A stretch of 36,352 nt of DNA from an uncultured Eubacterium sp. GTDB taxonomy: Bacteria > Bacillota > Clostridia > Lachnospirales > Lachnospiraceae. Location of the stretch: the NCBI GenBank assembly GCA_948579355.1, contig CAPAOV010000026.1, positions 1 to 36,352 on the forward strand. Direction: 5' to 3'. Within the stretch, counting starts at the first letter, position 1. Every line of letters begins with the position of its first letter. The notes beneath the pieces were generated by a model. That model did no database searches. It had not been told where the DNA came from and was given only the letters and a program-made list of their open reading frames with translations. Both the position numbers and the translations under genes were made by a program. This document shows, piece by piece, positions 23,342-31,201 of the stretch.

Positions 23342-24415
23342 ATGAGACGTGTAGGCTTTTTGACGAGCGGCGGCGACTGTCAGGCGCTGAACGCTACGAT
23401 GCGCGGAGTAGCGAAAACATTATATAATGCGGATGAAGATACGGAAATCATCGGTATTCTGGATGGATATAAGGGGCTGATGTACGAGAAATATGTAAAG
23501 ATGAAACCATCGGATTTCTCGGGTATTCTGACGGAGGGCGGAACGATTCTCGGCTCTTCCCGACAGCCATTTAAAAATATGAGAAAACCGGACGAGAATG
23601 GGATGGACAAGGTAAGAGCCATGGTGAATACCTATTCAAAATTAAAATTGGATTGTCTTGTGATTTTAGGAGGCAACGGCACTCAGAAATCTGCCAATAT
23701 GCTTCGGGAAGAGGGTTGTAACGTAATCGGATTGCCAAAGACGATTGACAATGATATTTGGGGAACCGATATGACATTTGGTTTCCAGAGTGCGGTCGAT
23801 ATCGCTACCAATGCCATTGACTGTATTCATACGACCGCTTTTTCTCACGGGCGCGTATTTATCGTTGAAGTAATGGGACATAAAGTTGGATGGCTGACGC
23901 TTCATGCGGGCATCGCCGGCGGGGCGGACGTGATTCTTCTTCCAGAGATACCTTATGATATTGATGCGGTTGTAGATGCGATTCAAAAACGTACGGAAGA
24001 CGGAAAGCGCTTTTCTATTCTGGCGGTAGCAGAGGGAGCTATCAGTAAGGAAGACGCCGCCCTGACCAAAAAAGAGCGGAAAGCAAAATTGAAGAATAAT
24101 CCGTACCCGAGTGTTTCTTATAAAATCGGGGCCGAGATTGAGGAAAAGACGGGGCAGGAGATTCGCATTACGGTACCGGGGCATACGCAGCGGGGCGGAA
24201 GTCCGTGCGCTTATGACCGCGTCATTTCCAGCCGCCTCGGTGCAGCGGCGGCTCAGTTGATTTTAGAGGGCAGATACGGCTATATGGTAGGTTTGAAAAA
24301 CGATGAAATTATTCCGATTCCGTTGGAGGATGTTGCCGGAAAACTGAAAATGGTAGACCCGGAATCTTCCATTATTCAGGAGGCAAAAAGTCTGGGAATC
24401 AGTTTTGGTGTGTAA
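23342..24415 (+). CDS. pfkA: 6-phosphofructokinase (ATP- or PPi-dependent)
   Basis: 357 residues, the length of group III PFK. It phosphorylates fructose 6-phosphate to the 1,6-bisphosphate in glycolysis. GFLTSGGDCQALNATMRGV forms the phosphate-donor loop. The donor-selecting positions read ILGGNGTQKSA (Gly where PPi enzymes often have Asp) and GLPKTIDND (Lys, the PPi-type residue), a mixed signature seen in both ATP- and PPi-using relatives, so the donor cannot be settled from sequence. VEVMGHKVGW and the effector-side GHTQRGGSPCAYDR are present. GAAAGGAG precedes the ATG. It is followed 14 nt later by dnaX. Confidence 0.94.
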   Translation: MRRVGFLTSGGDCQALNATMRGVAKTLYNADEDTEIIGILDGYKGLMYEKYVKMKPSDFSGILTEGGTILGSSRQPFKNMRKPDENGMDKVRAMVNTYSKLKLDCLVILGGNGTQKSANMLREEGCNVIGLPKTIDNDIWGTDMTFGFQSAVDIATNAIDCIHTTAFSHGRVFIVEVMGHKVGWLTLHAGIAGGADVILLPEIPYDIDAVVDAIQKRTEDGKRFSILAVAEGAISKEDAALTKKERKAKLKNNPYPSVSYKIGAEIEEKTGQEIRITVPGHTQRGGSPCAYDRVISSRLGAAAAQLILEGRYGYMVGLKNDEIIPIPLEDVAGKLKMVDPESSIIQEAKSLGISFGV

Positions 24416-24429
24416 ACGGGAGAACTTGT

Positions 24430-26007
24430 ATGTCGTATCAGGCTTTGTATAGAAAATACCGTCCGAAAGATTTTTCGGATGTAAAAGGGCAGGAGCATAT
24501 TGTGACTACGCTCAGCAACCAGATAAAAGCAAATCGTATCGGGCATGCCTATTTGTTCTGCGGGACGAGAGGCACCGGTAAGACGACGGTTGCCAAAATA
24601 TTTGCCAAAGCGGTGAATTGCGAGAATCCAAGCCCACAGGGCCCTTGCGGAACATGTGCCATGTGTCAGGCGATAGAGGCGCATACGTCCATGAATGTTG
24701 TGGAAATTGACGCAGCTTCCAATAACCGTGTAGATGACGTTCGTCAGGTTATTGACGAAGTGCAGTATTCACCGGCGGAGGGGCGCTATAAGGTGTATAT
24801 TATCGACGAAGTGCATATGCTGACAACGAGCGCCTTTAATGCCCTTCTCAAGACGTTGGAGGAGCCGCCGGCATATCTGATTTTTATTCTGGCAACGACG
24901 GAGGCGCATAAGATTCCGCTGACCATTTTATCACGGTGCCAGCGCTATGACTTCAAGCGTATTCGCGTTGATGAGATTGCCGCGCGTTTGCAGGAATTGT
25001 TGGAAAGAGAAAATGTGGAGGCGGAACCGGAAGCGCTCAATTATATTGCCAGACAGGCAGACGGCGCCTTGCGCGACGGTTTGAGTTTACTGGAACAGTG
25101 TATTTCTTTCTATTTCGGGGAGAAACTTACATTTGAAAATGCCCTCAACGTTTTGGGGGCGGTAGACCATGCGGTGTACCATCAATTGATGGAAGCGTTG
25201 GTGGAAAACCGTGTGGATGACGTCATACAGGTCGTTGCCAATATGATAGAGAAGGGAAAAGATTTGACGCAATTTGTAAATGAATTTATCTGGTATCTGC
25301 GTAATATGCTTGTTGTGAAAACTGCTGACAACGGGGAACAGTTAGTCGATATGTCGGCAGAAAACAAAAAAGAATTGAAGCAGTATGCGGAGATTATAGA
25401 ACTTCCGGTGATATTTCGCTATATTCGCATTTTATCCGAGCTTGCGAATCGTATGAAATATGGAAATAACAAGCGCATTATGCTGGAGGTGGCGCTTATT
25501 AAATTGTGCCGTCCCCGTATGGAGCGGGATTATGATTCTCTTGTCCAGCGGCTTTGCGCGATAGAGCAGACGAACGAGGAACTTCAGGAGGCGCTGGCTT
25601 CCGGTAATCTGACGGTGTCGGCGCAGCAGCATACGCAGGCGAAAGAAGAGGCGCCGGTATTGCGTAAAGATATCCGGCCGGAGGCGGTGCCGGATGATGT
25701 GCGGGCGGTCGTACAGAATTGGAAGCAGATTCTCGGACGGGTTAGTCCGGTCTGCCGCAGCATGCTTGCGGATGTTCGGCTGTCGGTTTCGGACGATGGA
25801 AAGCTGATGATGGCTTTCGGGCAGGAAGTCACGGCGGAATATTTCAGGAGTGAGGAACATCAGAATGAATTAGTTGAGGCAGCAGGGCAACTGACGGGAA
25901 AGGAAATTTCACTGGATATCCGTTATGTGGAAAGCCGTCAGGAAATGAGTGCGTTCCCCGAGCTGCGGAATATAATAAAAAATGTAGAGATTGAAATATT
26001 AGATTAG
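24430..26007 (+). CDS. dnaX: DNA polymerase III subunit gamma/tau
   Basis: 525 residues, the clamp-loader ATPase. The N-terminus MSYQALYRKYRPKDFSDVKG is diagnostic. Walker A is GTRGTGKTTVAK (residues about 45-56). A four-Cys zinc module lies at about 65-80 (CENPSPQGPCGTCAMC), Walker B/DExx is VYIIDEVHML, and the SRC motif is ILSRCQRYDF. Domain III (about 240-360) and a tau-like C-terminal region (about 410-525) follow. I do not see a slippery A-rich site for gamma production. The order dnaX-ybaB-recR is the conserved bacterial replication/repair cluster. Confidence 0.98.
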   Translation: MSYQALYRKYRPKDFSDVKGQEHIVTTLSNQIKANRIGHAYLFCGTRGTGKTTVAKIFAKAVNCENPSPQGPCGTCAMCQAIEAHTSMNVVEIDAASNNRVDDVRQVIDEVQYSPAEGRYKVYIIDEVHMLTTSAFNALLKTLEEPPAYLIFILATTEAHKIPLTILSRCQRYDFKRIRVDEIAARLQELLERENVEAEPEALNYIARQADGALRDGLSLLEQCISFYFGEKLTFENALNVLGAVDHAVYHQLMEALVENRVDDVIQVVANMIEKGKDLTQFVNEFIWYLRNMLVVKTADNGEQLVDMSAENKKELKQYAEIIELPVIFRYIRILSELANRMKYGNNKRIMLEVALIKLCRPRMERDYDSLVQRLCAIEQTNEELQEALASGNLTVSAQQHTQAKEEAPVLRKDIRPEAVPDDVRAVVQNWKQILGRVSPVCRSMLADVRLSVSDDGKLMMAFGQEVTAEYFRSEEHQNELVEAAGQLTGKEISLDIRYVESRQEMSAFPELRNIIKNVEIEILD

Positions 26008-26024
26008 AAAGCGAGGATTGAAGT

Positions 26025-26375
26025 ATGGCTAGAAGAGGCGGTTTTCAGGGCGGTATGCCGGGAAATATGAATAATTTAATGAAGCAGGCGCAGAAGATGC
26101 AACGCCAAATGGAAGAGACGCAGAAAGAAATGGAAGACAAAGAGTATGAGGCGACGGCCGGCGGAGGCGCTGTTGCCGTGAAAGTTTCCGGTAAAAAGGA
26201 GATTTTATCCGTGAAACTGAGTGAAGAAGTTGTAGACCCTGATGATATTGAAATGCTGGAAGATTTAATCGCAGCGGCGACCAATGAAGCTCTTCGCATG
26301 ATGGAAGAGGACAGCGCCAAATCCATGGAGGCGTTGACTGGCGGTCTGAATCTGGGCGGAGGATTTCCTTTCTGA
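26025..26375 (+). CDS. YbaB/EbfC nucleoid-associated protein
   Basis: 116 residues. A short Gly-rich N-terminus is followed by MNNLMKQAQKMQRQMEETQK, a helix, then GGGAVAVKVSGKKEILSVKL strands and a C-terminal helix (LIAAATNEALRMMEED), which is the YbaB fold of DNA-binding dimers. Its final bases overlap the recR ATG (ATGA), so it is translationally coupled with recR as in most Bacteria. Confidence 0.97.
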   Translation: MARRGGFQGGMPGNMNNLMKQAQKMQRQMEETQKEMEDKEYEATAGGGAVAVKVSGKKEILSVKLSEEVVDPDDIEMLEDLIAAATNEALRMMEEDSAKSMEALTGGLNLGGGFPF

Positions 26376-26974
26376 TGAATTACTACAGTGAATCGATTCA
26401 AACGTTGATTGAAGAATTGTCCGGACTTCCCAATATCGGCCCCAAATCGGCACAGCGCTTGGCGTTTCATATACTGAATTTGCCGGAAAAGCGGGTCGAG
26501 CATTTGGCAAACAGTATTCTCAATGCGAGAAAGAAAATTTGTTTTTGTAAAGAATGCTTCAATTTGTCCGACCATGAGCTGTGTCAGATTTGCAGCGATG
26601 AAAAGCGGGATACCTCTACGATTATGGTAGTAGAGGAGCCGAGCGATTTGGCAGCGTATGAAAAGACGAGACAGTATAAAGGCGTCTATCATGTACTGCA
26701 TGGCGCGGTCAATCCGATGGTTGGCGTGCAGCCTGAAAACCTGAAGTTAAAGGAATTGATGCAGCGGCTGCAGCGCGAAGACGTGAGCGAGGTTATTGTT
26801 GCCACAAATTCCACGGTGGAAGGCGAGGCGACTGCTTTATGGATTAGTAAATTCGTCAAGCAGGCAGGCATTAAGGTGACGCGGATTGCCAGCGGGGTTC
26901 CCGTCGGCGGGGCCTTGGAGTTTATTGATGAGATGACCCTATTCCGCGCGCTTGAGGGCAGGACGGAACTCTGA
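26375..26974 (+). CDS. recR: Recombination protein RecR
   Basis: 199 residues, full length. The N-terminal helix-hairpin-helix is LSGLPNIGPKSAQRLAFHIL. A Cys4 zinc finger follows at about 54-69 (CFCKECFNLSDHELCQIC). The TOPRIM domain (about 80-175) has IMVVEEPSDLAAYEKT and VIVATNSTVEGEATALWI. The Walker-like SGVPVGGALEFIDEMTL closes the protein. It acts with RecO/RecF to load RecA at gaps. The last 36 bp overlap the end of the convergent yyaC gene. Confidence 0.98.
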   Translation: MNYYSESIQTLIEELSGLPNIGPKSAQRLAFHILNLPEKRVEHLANSILNARKKICFCKECFNLSDHELCQICSDEKRDTSTIMVVEEPSDLAAYEKTRQYKGVYHVLHGAVNPMVGVQPENLKLKELMQRLQREDVSEVIVATNSTVEGEATALWISKFVKQAGIKVTRIASGVPVGGALEFIDEMTLFRALEGRTEL

Positions 26975-27517
26975 GCGCAGGAGCGAGCGGTAGAGTCCCA
27001 TTGTTATAAAATCAGCAAGTTTCATAACGAGGTTGAGGTGGGTCGTCTGCAGCAGCATCTGGCTGCCAAAACCGGAGAGGTTTACGATTCCGGTAATAAA
27101 AATGTCGCCTACCGCTGGCAGATTTTTTGCGACACCAACGCCGGGGGAGAGCGAACCCTCTCCCAGAGTGACATAGCCGATATGGTCGACGATGCCAAGG
27201 GAGGCGTCGATAGCTATCACAAGGGCGTCGGGATGGTATAACTGAATAATTTGTAACGTGGCTTCCAGATTTTTGGCGTGGATTGGTTTTTCTAATGTGC
27301 CGTAAATATGGAAGCTTTTTTTGTGGGGGCGGGTTTGGTAGTGGCGCAGTTTATGGCCGATGATGGGGCCGAGACAATCGCCGGTAGCGCGGTCGGAGCC
27401 GATACATAGGAGAACAATCTCCTCTTTTTGTTCTATATTTTTCTTTACAAGCTGTTGTAAAGCGTCTGCAAAATTTAATAGTGACTGATTGTCACCGGGA
27501 TTAAAATACTGAACCAT
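26939..27517 (-). CDS. yyaC: Spore protease YyaC-family protein
   Basis: 192 residues. The YyaC/GPR-like fold is seen in IVLLCIGSDRATGDCLGPII, HIYGTLEKPIHAKNLE, VIAIDASLG and SLSPGVGVAKNLPAVGDIFITG, motifs shared with the germination protease family and with hydrogenase-maturation-like peptidases. Its presence indicates a sporulating lineage. In Bacillus the gene is sporulation-associated (family knowledge); the substrate is not established. AAAGGAAC precedes the ATG. It converges on recR with a 36-bp tail-to-tail overlap. Confidence 0.92.
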   Translation of the reverse strand: MVQYFNPGDNQSLLNFADALQQLVKKNIEQKEEIVLLCIGSDRATGDCLGPIIGHKLRHYQTRPHKKSFHIYGTLEKPIHAKNLEATLQIIQLYHPDALVIAIDASLGIVDHIGYVTLGEGSLSPGVGVAKNLPAVGDIFITGIVNLSGFGSQMLLQTTHLNLVMKLADFITMGLYRSLLRSEFRPALKRAE

Positions 27518-27667
27518 AGTTAGTTCCTTTCCTGCTTCATTATTTCACTTCGGGGGTTCCAATAATTTGTCAAAAAATATTTTGCTACCCTCCAATCATT
27601 TCTAAAAAAAGTATGTACGAGTTTTGCTTAAAACATTCTTTAATTTTCATTAATTTTGGTTGTCCAA

Positions 27668-27695
27668 TCGACAAAATACGCGCGTTTTGTATGCT
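27668..27695 (+). promoter_or_regulatory. Weak promoter candidate with overlapping inverted repeat
   Basis: TCGACA, 16 nt, TATGCT. An inverted repeat ACAAAA (27671-27676) / TTTTGT (27685-27690) centred on TACGCGCG spans the spacer, so it could be an operator. It lies about 50 nt before the 27744 gene. Confidence 0.35.
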
Positions 27696-27743
27696 ATGAT
27701 TAAAAGGAATCAAAGGAAATCGTTTGGAAAGAGAGGTTTAAAT

Positions 27744-28691
27744 ATGCAGTGGACAAGACCAAAGAGTGTGCGTCAGATTGGCGGGATACCCGGCCGGGGC
27801 AGAATATATATCGAAGATTATGTAATCCGGTTTGCAAGACAATTGGCAGAGCAGAGTAGAAAGGAAGAGAAAGCGGCTGTTTTGCTCGGCAACTATTATA
27901 TGTATAACGGCGAAAAGATTTATCAGATTTCGGGTATCGTGGAAATTGATGGTTTTGCCAACCGCAGTACGCCGGAACTCACTTCCAGTGTATGGGACAA
28001 CGTGTATTCGGAAATTAAAGAAAACTTTACGGATTTGGAAATTATCGGCTGGTTTTATTTTGAAGATGGGTTTTCCGTCAACCATGCGTCGCGCCTGTTG
28101 GAAATACATCGGGCAAATTTCCGCAAAGGGGATAAAGTTCTTTTTATTTTTGACGAGAGGGAAAAAGAAGACCGCTTTTTCATTTATCGCAATGGGCAGC
28201 TGGAGCAGCAGAAAGGGCATTTTATCTACTATGAGAAAAATCCGGAGATGCTTCGTTATATGGAAAAGGAGAATAATCGTCATGTACATATTGTAGAGCA
28301 GGAGGATGACCGCGTAGTCCGCAATATACGCGGAATCATGAGAGAAAAAGAGCAGAACCGCACGAAGTTTGAGCGGAGAAATTCACATATCGGGCATGGG
28401 ATTATCGGCATGGTTGCCTTGATTGCCCTTTTGGTTGGCGTCGTGGCGATTCGCAATCAGACGACCCTCAACCAGATGAAAGACCAGTTGCGCGCCCTGC
28501 AGACGCTGGCGCAGCCGCAGCGGATGAGCGAGGGAAGCCGCACAAGTGTGGAAACGCAGTCAGGCGGATTGCAAAAAGAGGGAACGCCTGTGCCAAGCGT
28601 TACGCCGGCTGCCGTATCCGGTTCCGCCGCGCAGGTGAGTCCTACGCCGACCGTCACCGCGCAGGCAACTCCCGTGCAGACAACCCAGTAA
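27744..28691 (+). CDS. Single-pass membrane protein with an MPN-like domain lacking the JAMM metal site
   Basis: 315 residues from the ATG at 27744, preceded by GAGAGG; the upstream in-frame ATG at 27660 lies ahead of the likely promoter. Residues about 18-165 follow the MPN/JAB pattern: AAVLLGNYYMYNGEKIYQIS, GIVEIDGF, then LEIIGWFYFEDGFSVNHASR, then VLFIFDE and FFIYRNGQL. Where active enzymes have H-x-H-P and S-x2-D, this protein has FYFED and no matching Asp, so it should be non-catalytic (inference). A transmembrane helix spans about 219-237. The outside part has a short coiled coil and a Pro/Thr/Val-rich C-terminal tail typical of exported linkers. Fold-back copy 2 starts 27 nt after the stop. 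Confidence 0.72.
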   Translation: MQWTRPKSVRQIGGIPGRGRIYIEDYVIRFARQLAEQSRKEEKAAVLLGNYYMYNGEKIYQISGIVEIDGFANRSTPELTSSVWDNVYSEIKENFTDLEIIGWFYFEDGFSVNHASRLLEIHRANFRKGDKVLFIFDEREKEDRFFIYRNGQLEQQKGHFIYYEKNPEMLRYMEKENNRHVHIVEQEDDRVVRNIRGIMREKEQNRTKFERRNSHIGHGIIGMVALIALLVGVVAIRNQTTLNQMKDQLRALQTLAQPQRMSEGSRTSVETQSGGLQKEGTPVPSVTPAAVSGSAAQVSPTPTVTAQATPVQTTQ

Positions 28692-28718
28692 ATGGATTTT
28701 GAGGGAAGTGCCAGAGTG

Positions 28719-29196
28719 GCGGGTATCATGCGGTATCTTGTCCGGTATCCACTCCCAGCGAAAAATACATTGTTTCTTTTGTTTCCAGAAATCTTTCGCC
28801 GCCCCCTCGCAAAACTCGCTGTCTGCAATGTCGTTTTTCCTGACTTTTGCAGCATTGACCGCTCGCCGGTTCTTATGCACCACCATTAGTTACTGATTCT
28901 GCGGGCGGCACCTAAAGGTGCCGCTTCTGGGAAGAGGGCTGCTAAAAACAAATATATTTGTTTATGACAGCCCTCTTCCCAGAACAGATGCTTTGCATCT
29001 GCCCGCAGTAAGAATACAGTTATTCTGGTGGTGCATTAGCACCGTTGCGTAGCGGTCTAGTGCAAACGGGCTGTCAAAAGTCAGGAAAAACGACAGCAGA
29101 CATCTCAGACAAGTGCTCGGACGGCGCTCTGGGAACAAAAGAAACAATAATTTTTCGGGGAGCGATACAGGGACGATGATACCGCATGATATCCGC
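28719..29196 (+). repeat. Giant fold-back element, copy 2 (possible structured RNA)
   Basis: 478 bp, collinear with copy 1 and folding the same way despite numerous differences. The outermost 19 nt (28719-28737) pair with 29178-29196 with a single G-T pair. The long mid-stem beginning TTGTTTCTTTTG pairs with the segment ending CAAAAGAAACAA. The centre again forms a four-way junction: stem CTGCGGG (28899-28905) / CCCGCAG (29002-29008), hairpin GCGGCACC-TAAA-GGTGCCGC, a 17-bp-plus hairpin (28925-28941/28968-28984, extended by 28946-28953/28956-28963) and hairpin CAGATGC-TTT-GCATCTG (28985-29001). It lies between the MPN-like and DUF5711-like genes and contains no plausible gene. Confidence 0.9.
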
Positions 29197-29259
29197 GCAA
29201 TACACAAATTCGGGAAGACAAATGATTAAGTGATTGCCCTGAAAAAAATGCGGGCAATA

Positions 29260-29288
29260 TTGCGAAACATAGTTTCTTGTGATAAAAT
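29260..29288 (+). promoter_or_regulatory. Promoter for the DUF5711-like gene
   Basis: TTGCGA, 17 nt, TAAAAT, 44 nt before the ATG at 29333. It is located just outside fold-back copy 2. Confidence 0.6.
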
Positions 29289-29332
29289 AGGCAAAAGAAG
29301 TGAGAGGGTTGTATGCAAAAGAAGGGATTGGT

Positions 29333-30478
29333 ATGAATTTTTCAGGCAACAAAAGGCAGAAGAAAATCGCAGGTATTTTTCTTGTGGGATTAGCGCTTCT
29401 TGTGACGGGGCTGGGAGTGTTTTCCTATATATATGGCAATCGCTGTTTTGAACACTATCGCGTAGAGAGCAAAGTGGAGCGCAGCGATAGCAATAATGTA
29501 TCGTATCAATTTCATAATGGAAATATTCTTAAGTTCAGCCGCAGTGGTATCAGCGAAATTGATAATAGCGGCAAGAGTCTCTGGAATGGCGGCTACGAGA
29601 TGAAACGCCCGCAGGTTGATATAAGCGGAGATTATGTTGTTGTCGCCGATGTGGACGGAAAGGATTTCTATGTTTTCAATGGAAAAGATGAGGGAATCAG
29701 TATAGAAACGAATCTTCCGATTGTGCGGGCAAAAGTGTCGGAACAGGGCATTGTTGCCGTTTTATTGAAAGATAAGGACTCCAATGTTTTGAATCTTTAC
29801 AATCCGTATGTTCCGGCCGGGAAATTGCTTGTGGAAATCCCAACGAATGTTGCGGAGGAGGGATACCCGATTGATTTTGATGTTTCTCCTGACGGAAAGA
29901 GCGTTGTGACATCGCATTTGGTTGTTGCGGGAAATACCATTGATAATAAAGTGAGTTTTTATAATTTTACGGAAGTAGGGCAGGACAAAAATACGCTTGT
30001 CGGCGGCAAGTCGTTCGGGGAAGAAATGGTTGCTAAAATTGAGTTTGCCGATGATGACCGGGTCGTTGTGTTCCGAGAAAAGGGATGTACGGTTTTCAGG
30101 GAGATGAGGCAGCCGGATGTGGCGGCAGAGATGAATTTTGCCGATGAAATTAAAAGTATGGCGTTTGATGGCGACACAATTGCGGTTGTAACTGCAAAAG
30201 AGGGGAAACTCGATTCACAGAAATTGTTTCTATATGATAGCAGGGGGAAAGAAAAGCTGCAACAAAATATTTCCTATGAATATGACGATATGCAGATTTA
30301 TGGAAATGAAATTATATTTGTCGGCAACCGCGTCTGCAACATAATGCGTGCGAACGGACATGAGAAGTTCAAATATCGTTTTCAGCAGGAAATTGATGCA
30401 GTGTTTCCGACGTCGGATAGTAATGAGTATACGTTAATTGATAATCTTGCGATACATAAAATTTCTCTTGGCAGTTAA
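29333..30478 (+). CDS. DUF5711-like membrane-anchored beta-propeller protein
   Basis: 381 residues from the ATG at 29333 (GAAGGGA upstream; a GTG at 29300 is less likely). One N-terminal transmembrane helix (about 12-32, IAGIFLVGLALLVTGLGVF) is followed by an external domain of about 340 residues made of repeated four-strand units with turns such as NSGKSLWNGG, DGKDFYVFNGKD, SPDGKSVVTS and DSRGKEKL. This suggests a seven- or eight-bladed propeller, in line with the DUF5711 family found in Lachnospiraceae. The function is unknown; a cell-surface scaffold or sensor is a reasonable guess. CvpA-family gene 30547-31026 follows on the same strand. Confidence 0.78.
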   Translation: MNFSGNKRQKKIAGIFLVGLALLVTGLGVFSYIYGNRCFEHYRVESKVERSDSNNVSYQFHNGNILKFSRSGISEIDNSGKSLWNGGYEMKRPQVDISGDYVVVADVDGKDFYVFNGKDEGISIETNLPIVRAKVSEQGIVAVLLKDKDSNVLNLYNPYVPAGKLLVEIPTNVAEEGYPIDFDVSPDGKSVVTSHLVVAGNTIDNKVSFYNFTEVGQDKNTLVGGKSFGEEMVAKIEFADDDRVVVFREKGCTVFREMRQPDVAAEMNFADEIKSMAFDGDTIAVVTAKEGKLDSQKLFLYDSRGKEKLQQNISYEYDDMQIYGNEIIFVGNRVCNIMRANGHEKFKYRFQQEIDAVFPTSDSNEYTLIDNLAIHKISLGS

Positions 30479-30546
30479 TATACTTATCCATGCGCTGTGC
30501 GAAATGGATAGAAGAAAGGTTCGGAAGATACAAAAGGAGGATGATG

Positions 30547-31026
30547 ATGCAGCCGTATGTGGTGGATTTGATTGCGCTGGCGATAATTATTTTGGGGATT
30601 GCGATGGGAGCGGCAAGAGGGCTTCTCCTCACTCTCTACTCAATGGTGAAAATAATATTGATGATTGTTTTGGTTGTAGTTTTGTATCCGGTTATGAAAG
30701 CGATAGTACCCGAGAATTTATCTTGGGGAGCGGGACTTGCAGTTTTGGTGGCTATGATTGTTGCGGCAGTGGCATTAGGTATGGTGGCAAGTGTGCTGCA
30801 TCTGATTGATAAAGTGCCGGTTATCCACGGCATAAACCGGCTTGCGGGAGCGATACTCGGCGGCGTGCTCGGCGTGATTGTCGTATTGGCGGCGCTGCTT
30901 GTTATTTCTCTTAGCCAGAGCGCCGAGTGGTGCCGGGAGATTTATCCCTGTGTACAACAGAGTAGTTTGTTGAGACCGCTCTTTGCGCTTTTACACGATT
31001 TGCCAATACCGCTGATACATCATTGA
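30547..31026 (+). CDS. CvpA-family membrane protein
   Basis: 159 residues from the third of three tandem ATG codons at 30547, 6 nt after AAAGGAGG; the longer frame from 30490 is not supported by a ribosome site. Four hydrophobic helices are predicted (about 5-25, 28-48, 60-85, 95-125). The start VVDLIALAIIILGIAMGAAR and the second-helix KVPVIHGINRLAGAILGGVLGV fit the CvpA/colicin V production family (the conserved N-R-x-x-G-x-x-x-G motif). The family is linked to envelope integrity in several bacteria, with no defined biochemistry. The gene lies after the DUF5711-like gene and before the str promoter. Confidence 0.85.
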   Translation: MQPYVVDLIALAIIILGIAMGAARGLLLTLYSMVKIILMIVLVVVLYPVMKAIVPENLSWGAGLAVLVAMIVAAVALGMVASVLHLIDKVPVIHGINRLAGAILGGVLGVIVVLAALLVISLSQSAEWCREIYPCVQQSSLLRPLFALLHDLPIPLIHH

Positions 31027-31066
31027 TGCCCTTACAATACATCATTAATAAGGAAAATATTTTTCC

Positions 31067-31095
31067 TTGACAAAGGAAAGTCCGCACGATATAAT
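31067..31095 (+). promoter_or_regulatory. Consensus sigma-A promoter of the str operon (rpsL)
   Basis: TTGACA, 17 nt, TATAAT: an exact consensus match. The -35 overlaps a perfect inverted repeat AAGGAAAA-TAT-TTTTCCTT (31050-31068), and the spacer and -10 overlap the 5' arm of a terminator-like hairpin. The leader to rpsL is about 100 nt. Confidence 0.93.
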
Positions 31096-31124
31096 GGTTT
31101 AGCATGCGTATCGTGTGGACTTTT
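31079..31124 (+). terminator. Terminator hairpin embedded in the str promoter
   Basis: AGTCCGCACGATA (31079-31091) pairs with 31109-31121 (13 bp with one G-T pair), with a 17-nt loop, then TTTT. The left arm is the promoter spacer plus the first bases of the -10, so only RNA arriving from the upstream cvpA direction contains both arms. RNA started at the str promoter (near 31102) lacks the left arm and cannot form it. Confidence 0.65.
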
Positions 31125-31201
31125 GTGCGTTGTTTTTATGCACGGGCAGATGTCTCCATGCGTTCCGTTTGTCAAAAATTATCTACAGGAGGTGAAAATT
31201 A

